Origin: Branchiostoma floridae
Taxonomy: Eukaryota > Chordata > Leptocardii > Amphioxiformes > Branchiostomatidae
Assembly: GCF_000003815.2 (NCBI RefSeq)
Contig: NC_049985.1
Coordinates: 22,739,862-22,803,861, forward strand
Direction of reading: 5' to 3'
DNA: 64,000 nucleotides
A program made the translations under genes and the position numbers. Positions 12,394 through 23,545 of the stretch are shown here, one piece after another. Numbering within the stretch: position 1 is the stretch's first letter; every line of letters starts with the position of its first letter. The notes below the pieces were generated by a model, which was not told the DNA's origin, searched no databases, and saw only the letters and a program-made list of their open reading frames with translations.

Positions 12394-12617
12394 GTATTAC
12401 GACTGTACTGACGATGACGACGCTCAGCACCAGTGCGCGGCACTCTCTGCCCAAGGTGTCCTACGCTAACGCCATGGATTGGTTCATCGCCGTGTGTTTC
12501 GCCTTCGTCTTCGCCTCTCTGGTGGAGTACGCATGCGTCAACTACTTCTCCATGAGGAAGCCCTCGTCTCCCCCAATACGGAACGTTCAGGACGAAAACG
12601 AGGATTATGACAATGAA
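12394..12617 (+). CDS. GABA-A receptor-like subunit, TM2-TM3 exon
   Basis: Second visible exon, 224 bp, between an acceptor ctgcag and the donor GAA|gtatgc. Joined to the previous exon it continues ...[17 protein letters not shown]. This gives a complete channel-lining TM2 with Leu at 9' and Thr at 6', then the TM2-TM3 loop [18 protein letters not shown] that couples binding to gating. TM3 follows ([21 protein letters not shown]), then a short start of the intracellular loop ending DENEDYDNE. Numbered from the R of PAR as 0', residue 2' is Ala, as in beta/RDL-type subunits and unlike Ser/Val in gamma/alpha. The TM2-TM3 loop and TM3 look most alpha-like. The exon ends in phase 0, matching the next exon. 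Confidence 0.93.
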
Positions 12618-13122
12618 GTATGCACACACTCTTTTACTTGATTGTGATGTTGTTTTGAGTAAAATTTTGACGTTGCCGAACGTTGGAACAAGAATCAATG
12701 ATAATTTTGTGAAAATACTGCAACCTAAAATCAACATTTCCACGATTAAGCACGTTCATGGTTCCGACTACGCATGCGCAGTGACAGGAATTGTGGTTTT
12801 AATGTCAAATATAAGAATTCCAAACTTGCAAACAGTACTACGTAGTCGTCGTTTTGCACAACGTTTTAAATTTTTGTGCTTATGTCTCATAGATTTTACC
12901 TTTGACAAAGTATCCACAATTTCCGTTGCTGCAAATGCGCACTGCAAACCGCGAGCGTGATTTTACTAACAATCTGAAGGCATATAACTTTTGTGTGACA
13001 AATTAAGATTAGCAAAATGTATTTTGTTCGCAAGTGGGAAGTCAACCCATGTGACGTTTTGTTTGTATTTTTGTTTTCTTTGTTTACTTGCCGGTCTTTT
13101 GACTCCTTTTTGTACTCGCCAG

Positions 13123-13359
13123 GGCACGTCCGCCGGAAACGGAAAGGGAGGGGCCGAGGTAAAGGAGAAGACCGGATGTTGCAGTGTATTTCGGGGCCGC
13201 TGGTGGCCTCAGGTGGTGAAGTGCATGCGAAACAACATCCTGTACCGAGCTGAGTCCGAGGACAATGTGAGCAACATCGATAGACTCTCACGGGCCATGT
13301 TTCCTTTTACATTCGGCATCTTCAATGTTGTCTACTGGCTTGCCTATTACATTGAGTAA
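13123..13359 (+). CDS. GABA-A receptor-like subunit, last exon (intracellular loop and TM4)
   Basis: Terminal exon of 237 bp including the TAA stop at 13357-13359. It starts in phase 0 after the acceptor ctcgccag. It encodes a short Gly/Lys-rich remainder of the TM3-TM4 loop with a CC pair (KTGCCSVF), the pre-TM4 motif NVSNIDRLSRAMFP and TM4 FTFGIFNVVYWLAYYIE. The IDRLSR...FP...GIFN.VYW pattern is diagnostic for GABA-A subunits. The loop, about 85 residues in all, is at the short end for the family. The protein ends three residues after the TM4 hydrophobic stretch, as expected. A foldback element begins 24 bp after the stop, so the 3' UTR probably includes it. Confidence 0.92.
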   Translation, partial: GTSAGNGKGGAEVKEKTGCCSVFRGRWWPQVVKCMRNNILYRAESEDNVSNIDRLSRAMFPFTFGIFNVVYWLAYYIE

Positions 13360-13382
13360 CAAATTACGGTACATTATGTTAC

Positions 13383-13655
13383 AATTTTAAGACTTTATGT
13401 CCGTACACAAAACAAAGCACAGACCGACAAGCCTCCGATCAATTCTCTGATCATTCTCAAGTTGAAATGACCCAAAGCCTAAGTCATCAGCAAAGGGTCA
13501 AAGGTGCTTGGCAATTGGTATCAGCCCCCGTCTCGGTTGAGGGAAGGTTGGTGACTTAGGTTTTGGGTCATTTCAACTTGAGAAGGATCAGAGGACTGAT
13601 CGAAAGCTTATTGGTAAGCGCGTTATTTTTTTTACGGATATAAAGTCTTAAAATT
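13383..13655. mobile_element. Foldback MITE with about 100-bp arms just after receptor stop
   Basis: The left end aattttaagactttatgtcc (13383-13402) is inverted at 13636-13655. The arms continue through 'cattctcaagttgaaatgac' and its inverse 'gtcatttcaacttgagaagg', and through 'agcctaagtca' and its inverse 'tgacttaggt'. The centre is 'cagcaaagggtcaaaggtgc' plus a short loop. It has no coding capacity. A related copy lies in the upstream intron (8960-9235). Confidence 0.85.
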
Positions 13656-14894
13656 CTAACAAAATGTTGACTACCGTCAAATATGAACTTACATTCAAGT
13701 TACAGTACATTCAATGCCGGTCAGTATATTAGCTGCAATATATAGCACACTAGCGACACAACGATCCTAACAGTATCACGTAACTTTTGTCTAACAATAA
13801 TCGTAGAACTTTCTTTAGAGTTCCACCGTATTGTATATATGTACAAAAATAATATGATATGTGGGCAACGTGTGCAAAGGAAGCGAGATAAACCGTAGCA
13901 AAAGCAATTGAATGATCTTTGACTTTTTCAAAGTTTTCAAATATCCTACATTATATGGGATAATACGGACCCGGATGTGTTACAGATGTTCCCTTTGTGA
14001 AGGAAGGACGCGTTGTATATACGTGGCATTTTCAAGTAAAGTATGGTATTTCTCAATACGCACCGCGATAAAAGTATACAATATGTTATGTTTTGTACTT
14101 CATTTGCAAAGTATTTAGATCCACATTCTTTATGCCATTGTGTCATACTACGAGTACTTAAGCAAATACAAAAACTAGGTCATTGATGACCGTGGGCGAA
14201 TAATCTACAACTTTCAAACACCTTGTTCCGTCTGATATCAATGTACGAATTCTTATCATAATCACAACAGCTATTATTTTAACAGCCTACAGCTATGCGT
14301 GGTAATGGTTTAATGAATAAAATGATAAGCAGGCGTCTATTGTATAGAGTCTTTTTGACGGCAATACATGGCACTATCTATATGCATGGCTATAGCTTCG
14401 CACACCCACCAACTAACGTCAAGTCAAAACATATACTTTTCTATAGCAGGTATCTCAAAGGGATTATTGGTGAAGGTATTTGCCAACTGGCTGCAAACAT
14501 GAGGCAATAGGCTTCAAATTGAAGTGGCATCTGTATTTGGCTTTTTTTTCAATTAAGAAAAATGTTGGTAAATGGCTCGAAAGAGACGCGAGTACTTCAA
14601 ATCTCCGTTTAATGAAACTAAATTACCGTACATTGGTTTCAAATTCATTGGCAACACTGCAATTTCCAAGAAAGTAATCTTGAATCTAGGGTTTAGCCGA
14701 ACTTATTTTCTCGTTTGAAATGTTGTTGATGATTCGGCCATTCTGTGTACAATTGCCACGTATTTTACCCGTGTGTCGCACATCATTGTGACCTCTAGGA
14801 AAATTGGCAAAAATCGCATATTTGCCACAATGAAACGTTGCGTTCCAGTGACATACCTATATATTTGAACTGACATTTTTTTGTGTATAATGTT
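13656..14894. other. Intergenic, nothing recognised
   Basis: AT-rich. Short frames at 13912-14146, 14295-14510 and 14480-14677 have no domain, splice or start-context support. The part up to about 13715 is a flank shared with the repeat family at 8960. Confidence 0.55.
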
Positions 14895-16400
14895 TAAAAC
14901 TATTTTTCATGTTGTCTATGACTTGTCTTGATGTGGCTATAGACAGTGAGAATTCTAAAATTGCATTATGTGTTTAACAACACGAAAGCCTTCGTTAGCG
15001 AAACATTTCCCTCAATATAAGTACAGCGAGTTTGAAACATTTTCAGTCAATCCAAAATACGTACATTTGTACAAAGTGGTTACTTTTGAAATGAATTGTT
15101 TTATGTAATTATTGACACGGAAAATTATAAAACATGCATTGTGTGTTTAGTAACGCTACATCATTTGTTATCAAAACATATTTTTCATATCAAGAACTTT
15201 CATTTGATATACATCTATTTAATCCAAGATAAGTTTTTTGTTTTACATTGTTTATGATGTGGCTATTTGCAAAATAAATTGCCATCCAGTGATTATTGAC
15301 AAAGTTCATTAGGAAATTACATTTTTTTCATTTGATAGTACTACAAGCTCTTTTGTCAATGGTTATATCTTAATAGATGTATTGACAATTGCAAGGTTTT
15401 ACTTGTGACATGATTAAATATTAATACACACGACAACTTGAAACATATCTTTATTCAACCAAAATATGTTGCCACTTTCTCCTCCTACAAAATGAATCGT
15501 CTTGATGTCATTATCGACAAATAGAATTCAAAAGTTGCATTATGTGTTAATTAACTTAACACATTGACTTATATTGTCCATGCATATATCATTTTTTTTC
15601 TTACTAAAGAAATATATTTATTTAATCTAAAATACAGTATATTTTCACGTTGTTCTCCTGCGAAATGAATTGTCATGGTGCCATTTTCGACACAGAGAAT
15701 TCGGAAATTGCATTATGTGTTCACTAACACAACGAACTATGTGCCAATACATAAAGCACAGTCTTTTTTCTTACTAAATAAATTTTAAGCATATCTCTAT
15801 ATTCACCCCAAAGAATATTTTCACGTTGTTCACCTACGAAATGAATTGTCTTGATGTCATTATCGACACAGAGAATTCGGAAATTGCATTATGTGTTAAT
15901 CAAGACCACGAGCTATATTGTCATTATGTATATCATCATATGTTTCTTTTTCTTACTAAATAGATATTTTTTTCAACCTAGAATACATTTTCACGTTGTT
16001 TTTCTGCAAAATGAATTGTCTCGATGTCATTTTGGACACAGAGAATAGGAAAATTGCATTATGTGTTCACTAACACTACGAACTATGTTGCCAATACATA
16101 TAGCATAGTTTTTTTCTTTACTAAATAAATTTTGAACACATCTTTATTCAACCCAAAAGTATATTCTCGCGTTGTTCTCCTACGAAATGAATTGTCATGA
16201 TGCCATTATCGACACAAAGAATTCGGAAATTGCATTTTGTGTTCACTAACACTACAAACTATGTTGTCATTACATATAGCATAGTTTATTCTTACTGAAT
16301 AAATTTTTAACATATCTCATGATGTCATTATCGACACAGAGAATTCGGAAATTGCATTATGTGTTCATTAACACGACAGCCTCGTTGCTGCCTACTACAA
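14895..16400. repeat. Tandem array of about 172-bp units
   Basis: The unit core 'gagaattcggaaattgcatt' followed by atgtgtt...aacac starts at 14948, 15120, about 15300, 15522, 15695, 15871, 16041, 16217 and 16339. Between cores are the conserved blocks 'ttcttactaaataaattt', 'ttcacgttgttctcct', 'cgaaatgaattgtc' and 'atgtcattatcgacac'. Spacing is 172-176 bp for most neighbours. One interval has an insertion, and the last (122 bp) is a deleted unit. Left units are more diverged than right units. Frames here, such as 15851-16048, are not genes. Confidence 0.88.
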
Positions 16401-19000
16401 TAACGACGCCTGCATTACTAGCTAATGATTGATAACTCTACCCAGAAAGGGGCTGCCTAATCACGCCGTTGTCTCATACACGTTATTACGAGAAGGCTCT
16501 TTAGGAGATTTCCCCAAGGTGCTAGCTTGTTGTATGATAAATGAGGACATGGAATATTAGACACAGCGTCATCCAAACCTACTATTCTTCAAGGAATGTT
16601 CGCCGTACTAACAAGGCGTTTTTTAGCTATAATTTTGTTTTGCTTTATTTTATCTTATTTATTTCACTAGAACACATAACAGTATGACAAAACATAGTAG
16701 AGCAAACATAACAAAATACAAAAATATGTTTTTAAATAGTATGCTTTTAACATGTAAAAACATTACTACTACTTCTGACAGAACATTCCATTAAGATAGA
16801 AAGACATATCATATCATTACATAACATAACGTATCATAACACTAAAACGGCAAAAATGTACAATTTTTTCCTTGTCGACTTTTGTCAAGTTACCCTCACA
16901 CAACACTATACTATTATGCTAGCCCAATAGCAATGTCTGTGAGTTTAAAAGAAATACGAGTAAAGGTTTTGCTATTGCAAATCTGTAATTATCCATATGT
17001 GCTGTTAAGCTAATAATTATGCTAATGCCTGATTACCGGCTAATGATAGAAGAAGAAGACAAGAAAAGCAAAAACAATGTATTTCTCTGTCGCGGAATTG
17101 AAACAACATGGCCTTCTTATAATTACAGAATTGAAATCTATATGGAGATTCAAACTTTATAGCATAAATAAATGCCTAAATTGCCAAAGATTAATCATGC
17201 CGTATGAAAAGATGTCGTATAAATAAAATATGTTTTCAATTTTACGTATAATGGACAATCTATGTATAATCAAAAGTGAAAAAAGCTTCTTTTTTCATCA
17301 ATATGCATAAGCTGATTTGATTGAACCATAGTTAGAATCTTAATAAAGTTTCTGATGTATGATACTAGAACATTAACCATAATATATAGATTGACCAAAG
17401 TTTTCAAATAAAGTAATGCATTCTACATGGAACTTTAAATCAAACATACATAATAGATAAATCTATCAACGTGGCTTTTTCTTAAGATTAGAAGTTAGAG
17501 AAGTTATAATTTTCTGTATATAAATATTACGTATATGACGTTCCAATAAACTTTAAACATGGATAAGATCCATAATGATAACCTTCCAGTTGTATATTAC
17601 GGAAATTAAAAACTTGAGTCAAGCGGTATATCATCGGTTGAATTTTGAGTATGACTTAAAAGATAAAAATTATATGTTCTGCCATATATTTGATGCAAAT
17701 TGAAGGCATTATAAGTTTCCTAACTTAATTTTTTGCTCATTTTACAGAACAGTTGCAAACATATTTTGTTTTGGTTTGAAACAAAGTGCGCAGCTCATCC
17801 ACATAAACAAATTAACATGGTCTAAATATAAAATTCTAAAACTCGTAAAATATGCAATTGTCAAAATGACGGAAATTGTGACGTATAGTTTATTACAGTT
17901 ATGGGCTTATTTGCATAATGCATTAGAAATTCGGCTCAGTTAATGAGGAAAGTGTGTTGTATTAGAAACAATTTGCTCCCAAAAGAATTGCTATCTACAC
18001 ACTATGTAAGAAGATATGTACGTACCTTTTTTTAGAACTCCTAGGGATTCATTAGACGTAATCTATCTAATTTTCTGTAATTTATTGCTTGTTTTAAGCG
18101 ACATATGGTGTCCCCAGGGACAAAACACAGAACCTACAGTGATATATAAAGGTAATTGTAACATATGATGCTGAATAGCATTACGTTCGGGACCACACCA
18201 CAACAACTCTCTATGTACAATAAGAAACATATTTACGTTTGGAACAGCAACTGTAAACAGCGACACCCATACTGCAGTACAATGTGTAACATTCAGAAAT
18301 ACCATGAGGAAGGTGACGGTCACTAAAAACATATCGGTTGAATAAAATGGATGGTTGTGTACAAAGAATCTTCTTATCAACCGGATGAAACTGTTAACGG
18401 AATATATGACGCAGTTTGGAACTGGAAGGAGTGTGAAAGGATGTCAATAAAGATCTTCTGACTCAGTAAATTCAGAAGAGTAACGACTAATCTCTGATCA
18501 TAAATCGTGGTATAGCAAACATTGTTAGCTTTGTATAGCTTGTCAACTTACTTTTCTATTTCATGATTTAACATAACGGTCCCCCGGTGATATGCTATAT
18601 GATTAATGACAACGTCTACTGCTATCTGGGTGGTCTATTGCTAACCGTTCCGAAAAGGCTTTTGTATGACATACTGCATCGTATCTTGGATGGTGCTTAT
18701 CATTTTTTAGTTTGCCTTTGACATACAAGTGTGGAAACGGGCTTAGAGCTGACAAATATATCACACTAGTTGTCAGCTCTTCATATGAACTTTTGTTTAT
18801 CATTTCAATGCAGAAGTGTGGGTTTTAAAGGACTTTGAAAGAGACAAAGGAGTCTCGTGAGTTGGTGGTAAACCGTCTTCTATAGGTTTTGTTTATCATT
18901 CAAATGCAGAAGCGACTAACAGAAGATTGATGTATCCTTCTTTCAGCACCAGGCTTAGACATGCGCACAAGCGAAGCAGGGCAATAAATTTTCCTTATTC
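16401..19000. other. AT-rich intergenic stretch, no gene supported
   Basis: No recognisable exon. A 105-codon hydrophobic frame at 18063-18380 (-) was considered but has no family signature or splice context. The sequence 18840-18920 repeats a 'gtttatcattcaaatgcagaag' block seen at 18796-18815 (local duplication). Confidence 0.5.
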
Positions 19001-19019
19001 ACTCACCGTCTGGTGATAT

Positions 19020-20115
19020 CAACTTGACACTCGCTATGAAATCCGTTTTGAAGAAATAGACTGGAAAATGTGATAGATTTATTGCTTCTTGAAACATATG
19101 CCTTGTAAATTTGTGAAAAAAATCAAGGTTTTTGTATATTTGTCCTTGTATGTTTTATATTTATTTTTGGCAGATAGAAATATATGTAAATTGTAAAACT
19201 GTACTAGCCTTTTTGCTTCTTTAGAAAATATGCGACAGAATGGAGAATGGTGCCCTGTATCTCACAGCATTGAGGTTGTCTTGTCTGGGATGATAGTGAA
19301 CCTTGTTTTTTTCCTGTGGCAGCCATACATAGACCACACCAAGTACTACGCGCTGTTACGCCCTATCCGTACGACTGTCAGCGTGGCATTCTCCTTGCCA
19401 CCTCCACACCTCGATTCGGTCATTCAACAGCCAAAAAGGCACATATACTCTTATCAAATGTTAAAGATAAACTTGGATGTTCTGTATACCAAAAATTACG
19501 TGAAAAAAGGATAGATTGAATCCTTAGCACCGCACCCATACCAGCAGGATGATACAGAGTTGAACACAAAAATTGAAATTTGGGCACTTTTTTTTCGTGA
19601 CCCACTGACGTAAGTAGCCCTGGTGCTCGTTCCACGAATTTATAATCATAACGAATTTGATACCGTGTGAAAGGAAATCACACACGCTTTCATTTGATAT
19701 ATAACACATTAAAATTGATGCAAAAAACACGGAAATATGATCAGCCAAAGTTGATATTCCAAACTTTTTGTGCCGAGTTTATATATCAATACCATGTTGC
19801 AACTTGCTACAATGTTCTTTTTAAAGACGTAGACTGGGAATTGTGCTAGAATGATTTCTTTATCAAACATAGGTCTTGCTATCTTGTGGAAAAGCAATGT
19901 ATGATTTTGTATGTTTGTCAGTGTATATTCTATATTGCACATTTGGCAAATCCGTATGAATGAAATATATAATGATATCAATTTTTGCAAATCGCTATGA
20001 TATTCATTTTAAAGAAATAGATTAAGAACGCATGACGTATTGCTGCTTTAAAAACATGTCCTGTGAAAACTCACTGTATGATTTCTATTTTTGTCAGTGT
20101 ATATTTTATATGAAT
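19020..20115. repeat. Degenerate repeat units of about 150-190 bp
   Basis: Three blocks (about 19020-19180, 19785-19965, 19980-20115) share in order 'gaaatagac/gacgtagac tgg(g)aa', 'tttattgcttctt' variants, 'aaacat...cttg/cctgt...gtgaaaa', 'atgatttt(g/c)tat.tttgtc' and 'agtgtatattttata'. Two are nearly adjacent; the first is separated by unrelated DNA. The frame at 19230-19514 lies between them and is unsupported. Confidence 0.55.
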
Positions 20116-20738
20116 TAACGAATGTTTATTTATGTCGTCGCAAGATACAACATACAGTAGCAACCTTCATTGTGTGAAATGCAGTATAATTTACAATTTA
20201 AGTATAATCATGAAGCAATTATTATGCATACATAATCTAAACATCACAAACGTAACAATACTCACTTTTAACATTTTGCATGCTTTGAAAATTCATAATC
20301 ATAAAGTATCAAACATGCGTAAAAAGTAGTGCAAAGTTTGCCTTTGAATAACTCTGTCGCGCAGAATGCTGGGTTGCATATCATGGCTTCATTTTAATTT
20401 TTTTCTTATGATAAACCCATAAAGTAAACCTTGATGCGTAAAGTATGTTGAGATTATCTTAATGAATGCGATCTAGTCAATTTCATAATATGTTTTGTCA
20501 GTGTCCTCGATCAAATATTTAAAGACAAAGACACGTGTAGGTGTTTGAAAATGTCAGTGACATAAATAAAAGATTACTTTAATGTATGGTCCTGTTGTAT
20601 TGTATATACCAGGTATAAATTATCGTTCATTTCTTGTGATTTAGGTTCCATGCTGAGAGATATTTATGATGTAACCTTTCTCCTGAAATATCGCGAGACT
20701 TAATTTTGATTACTCCGGGATTTTGACAGGCGTAGAAG
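20116..20738. other. Intergenic, nothing recognised
   Basis: AT-rich DNA with no exon-like block. The 65-codon frame at 20132-20329 is low-complexity and unsupported. Confidence 0.5.
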
Positions 20739-20942
20739 ATGGAAACGTGTAATGCTTTAAAAGAATCGCTTCAATTGGCAGCACATTACATTAGGAGCTT
20801 TTTATCTTCTTCAGCTCTCGGTTCGGAGTTTTTTAACGATTTGTGGCCGATTTTACTATCTCTTAGAAAAGCGCTAGCGTTTCTCAAAACATCTGAAACC
20901 GTGGCAAAACTCCCTTCCGCGGCAAACTCTCCTCCTCCGTAG
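20739..20942 (+). CDS. Short ORF of unknown function (doubtful)
   Basis: A 67-codon frame beginning METCNALKESLQLAAHYIRS and ending SAANSPPP. The ATG has a good context (gaagATGG), and the frame is GC-richer than its surroundings. It could be the first exon of a gene, but no GT donor giving a longer product was evident. It ends directly at a hairpin (20943-21036), so it may instead be part of a repeat. No family recognised. Confidence 0.22.
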   Translation: METCNALKESLQLAAHYIRSFLSSSALGSEFFNDLWPILLSLRKALAFLKTSETVAKLPSAANSPPP

Positions 20943-21036
20943 ACTCCGTTGCAGTCTTCGGAACGGGGTTGGAGAACATAGACAACGTTGAAAATTGCGG
21001 ACCAACCCAGCCCCGTCCGAAGACTGCAACGGTGTC
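20943..21036. repeat. Inverted repeat, about 32-bp arms
   Basis: The left arm gactccgttgcagtcttcgg...acggggttgg (20943-20974) is inverted at 21003-21036 (ccaacccagccccgtccgaa...gactgcaacggtgtc). The loop is about 28 bp (agaacatagacaacg...). The flanks 'tcctcctccg' and 'ctcctccgcaaactcc' also repeat directly. Confidence 0.8.
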
Positions 21037-21237
21037 TACCTCCTCCGCAAACTCCATTTCCTGCCATACGAGAACCTAGCTACGAAGGCTAGTACATCTC
21101 GACAAATAACATAATGTTACTTTGAGGTGTGAGAAATGTTGTTTATCTTGTAGTTCTAGTGGTACACAGGGCAACAAGTTTTCTTTCTGTTTCTGAAAAG
21201 TACTTGACGTATAGACAATATCTGTTTTAACGTACTC

Positions 21238-21358
21238 GAGGTATCTCAAACACGGGAACTCCAATTTTATGTCCCTTCCTAAACGGTGCGGCCCTAACCG
21301 AGATGTCCTAACTTAGATCATGGTCTCCTAGTTAACAACTAAATAGGAGCTCAACTGT
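21238..21358 (-). mobile_element. tRNA-derived SINE fragment (minus orientation)
   Basis: Shares 'acgggaactccaattttatg', 'gtcccttcc', 'gccctaaccgagatg' and '(a)ggagctcaactgtga' with the SINE bodies at 2091, 44040, 50170 and 56799. Confidence 0.6.
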
Positions 21359-21788
21359 GAACAGTATGCTTCCTAGCATGCGAGGGAGATCGTCCTTTTG
21401 AAAATAAGTGGGTAAGTGGCGAAAAAAACAAGGGTAAACTGTGATCAGACGTATGGATCGAGTTCCCCGTGCCGTAAATTCTTCGAAGATAATTGTCAAA
21501 ATGTTTGATAATGATTCCCTTGTATTTCAAGTCAAAAGGAGTAGGCGTCTGACTTTCAACAGAGCAAGTTGACCCGCACACGCCAGGTCGCAGCTCAATT
21601 GTCCATGTTTTTCCTTCTCTAGCTCTATTATCTACAGTTACTAGGTGTCGCCTGCAAAGCAATGATCCTAATAAGTTGAATTTTGGTAGACATTCATGAA
21701 AGACTTTGTACTTGACATCTGTAGAAATCTGAGTTGTGCTTATTATTTCTGGGTGAAGCCGAGAACTGTTCAATTGAAACGCCAACAA
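21351..21788 (-). CDS. Unclassified ORF, possible terminal exon (doubtful)
   Basis: An open frame of about 145 codons without an ATG start, read on the minus strand. The central part (VTVDNRAREGKTWTIELRPG, then CGSTCSVESQTPTPFDLKYK) has coding-like composition. Polypyrimidine-rich sequence before an AG near 21770 could be a splice acceptor. It overlaps the SINE at its 3' end. An N gap lies about 300 bp upstream on this strand and could hide preceding exons. I do not recognise a family. Confidence 0.25.
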   Translation of the reverse strand: MLAFQLNSSRLHPEIISTTQISTDVKYKVFHECLPKFNLLGSLLCRRHLVTVDNRAREGKTWTIELRPGVCGSTCSVESQTPTPFDLKYKGIIIKHFDNYLRRIYGTGNSIHTSDHSLPLFFSPLTHLFSKGRSPSHARKHTVHS

Positions 21789-22090
21789 AGTAAAGAAGAC
21801 ACAAGCATTTGACCGGTAACATATAATCTTTTATTCCCGATACTGAACATACAACCGTACTTAAAACCAATTCGTTAAAAACGAAGGATTGACTACTTGT
21901 CTAACGTTATGAGAGCACTTGACGTTTTTGTCCATAAAGTTTGAGGCAACATTGGTACTAACGATCTTTAACATTCTAGCACCGGACTTTTTAGTAACTA
22001 TTCATCATGTACCGTCATTGGTCAGAAGAAGTGGGTGACGTCAGAAGGAGTGACGTCATCATACTACATTGTAGTACTGTACCTTGTAAG

Positions 22091-22190
22091 NNNNNNNNNN
22101 NNNNNNNNNNNNNNNNNNNNNNNNNNNNNNNNNNNNNNNNNNNNNNNNNNNNNNNNNNNNNNNNNNNNNNNNNNNNNNNNNNNNNNNNNN
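22091..22190. other. Assembly gap (100 N)
   Basis: A run of exactly 100 N, the usual placeholder size for a scaffold gap of unknown length. Frames drawn across it are not meaningful. Confidence 0.99.
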
Positions 22191-22660
22191 AAAAAATGCT
22201 TTTGGGGGGTACAGGGGCTCGCCCGGGGGTGGGCGCCATAGCCGCTTCAAAATTTTTGGCTTCAGACGATTTCCGCATCACTTACATTGGAGGAACTATG
22301 GCCACGCATGATAAATAGTAAACTTTTCACAGAATATGGCACCGATGTATTCTTTATTAATGAAGTCTCTTGACATAAAGTAAAGTAAACACACACTTGA
22401 TCAGTATGATCTTTAACAATCGTTTTCGAGGTCGAGATTCAGTCTCTCTTTTACGTAACGATAGTGAAGTAATTCATGTCAATTCCATCCCTTTACTACA
22501 CACCTTCTCACAAGGGTAAACTTCTGTAATGCAGCATTGAGGACTTGGTAACGTTTTCTGACAGAGGGGGGAGGGGGCTATATTGTTGGTGTTACATCTC
22601 TATTAAAAGGGCTTGGTACTTTTCTTATAATTTCCGAAGCCAGAGATTTTTCTCCGTGCT

Positions 22661-23545
22661 TTACAGAGCAGTTGTCTTGTACGAGTAGGTTGAAGTCGAC
22701 GATGGTACGTACCTTGGTCTGTATACAGAAGAGTAATTTGAGAGCCCGCTCGAGCTAGACGATCTATAATTAGAGTTTAAACTAGAATTTCTCAGGGAGG
22801 TTGATCTAGAATACCCCAATAGCGGGCCTCCTATATCTGCTGTTAAACTCAGAGACCGTGTGTAAGAGGTTGACAACCGAGCGGACTCGGGTGTATACGT
22901 AGAACTGTAACCTGATGAACTTGAGGTCAACGTTCTCCCATAATCCCGAGAGTAACCAGTGTCATAAGACACAGACCGGCCAATAGCCGAACGAGAAGCT
23001 CTAGTGTTCTCTTGGCGACTTGAGGACGTTGAACTTGCACTGCTTGAACTCGAACTTGTGGATCTGAGCGAACTTGAGCGCGACCATGGCTGATCTCTGG
23101 CCGACTCAGATGTCGTACCGCGCGTGCGCGATGACGTGTAAGATGACGTGGAGGAGTCTGCCTCGGTTTGACCCCGCCGAAAGGAACCCTGGGAGTACGA
23201 CGAATACCTGTTAGATGACATCACGGTGTCGCTGCTAGTTGACCGCCTATTCCTAACACTATCCCTCCCCGACCCAGCCCTACACAGCGGGGTGTAGTGG
23301 GAGTAAGAGAAGCCTAAAAAGACTGTATCGCCGCCGCCAAACGTGAACCCCTTTGGTCGGTAGGAAATTCTCCTGTTGCCGTGCCGGTTGGATATCACGC
23401 AGACTTCCCTGCCGAACGTGTTGGCCACGGCCTGTAGGACGATCTCGTCCCCCCACGTCCCGTCCATGGTCATGGTGCGCAAGTAGCTCTCCCAAGCAGA
23501 CTCGGTAGCGCCGGGCAGCCAGTTCTTGATGTGTTCTCCGTCAAC
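22661..23545 (-). CDS. OTU-family deubiquitinase-like protein, exon 2 (catalytic His and Ser-rich tail)
   Basis: Second and last coding exon. It starts after the acceptor ccttgcag in phase 0 (VDGEHIKNWLPG) and ends at TAA 22663-22661. It supplies the second half of the OTU fold: WGDEIVLQAVANTFGREVCV, the typical 'W-G-[ND]-x-[IV]-x-L-x-A-[VL]-[AS]' helix-strand of OTU proteases, then VFLGFSYSHYTPL. His141 of the spliced protein is the expected catalytic His. After about residue 146 comes a tail of roughly 205 residues dominated by Ser, Thr, Arg and Tyr. It contains runs such as SSSSSSASSTSSS and repeated R-S/S-Y patterns, and is predicted to be disordered and possibly phosphorylated. The total spliced product is 352 residues. 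Function by family: hydrolysis of ubiquitin isopeptide bonds. The substrate is unknown. Confidence 0.88.
   Translation of the reverse strand, partial: VDGEHIKNWLPGATESAWESYLRTMTMDGTWGDEIVLQAVANTFGREVCVISNRHGNRRISYRPKGFTFGGGDTVFLGFSYSHYTPLCRAGSGRDSVRNRRSTSSDTVMSSNRYSSYSQGSFRRGQTEADSSTSSYTSSRTRGTTSESARDQPWSRSSSLRSTSSSSSSASSTSSSRQENTRASRSAIGRSVSYDTGYSRDYGRTLTSSSSGYSSTYTPESARLSTSYTRSLSLTADIGGPLLGYSRSTSLRNSSLNSNYRSSSSSGLSNYSSVYRPRYVPSSTSTYSYKTTAL

Noticed and set aside
12896-13291. 131-codon minus-strand frame
   Set aside because: Antisense shadow of the receptor's last exon and intron.
18063-18380. Hydrophobic 105-codon minus-strand frame, considered as a receptor fragment
   Set aside because: No seven-TM motif or splice sites; AT-rich DNA often yields hydrophobic frames.
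22007-22318. Frames across the N gap
   Set aside because: Artefacts of translating N.
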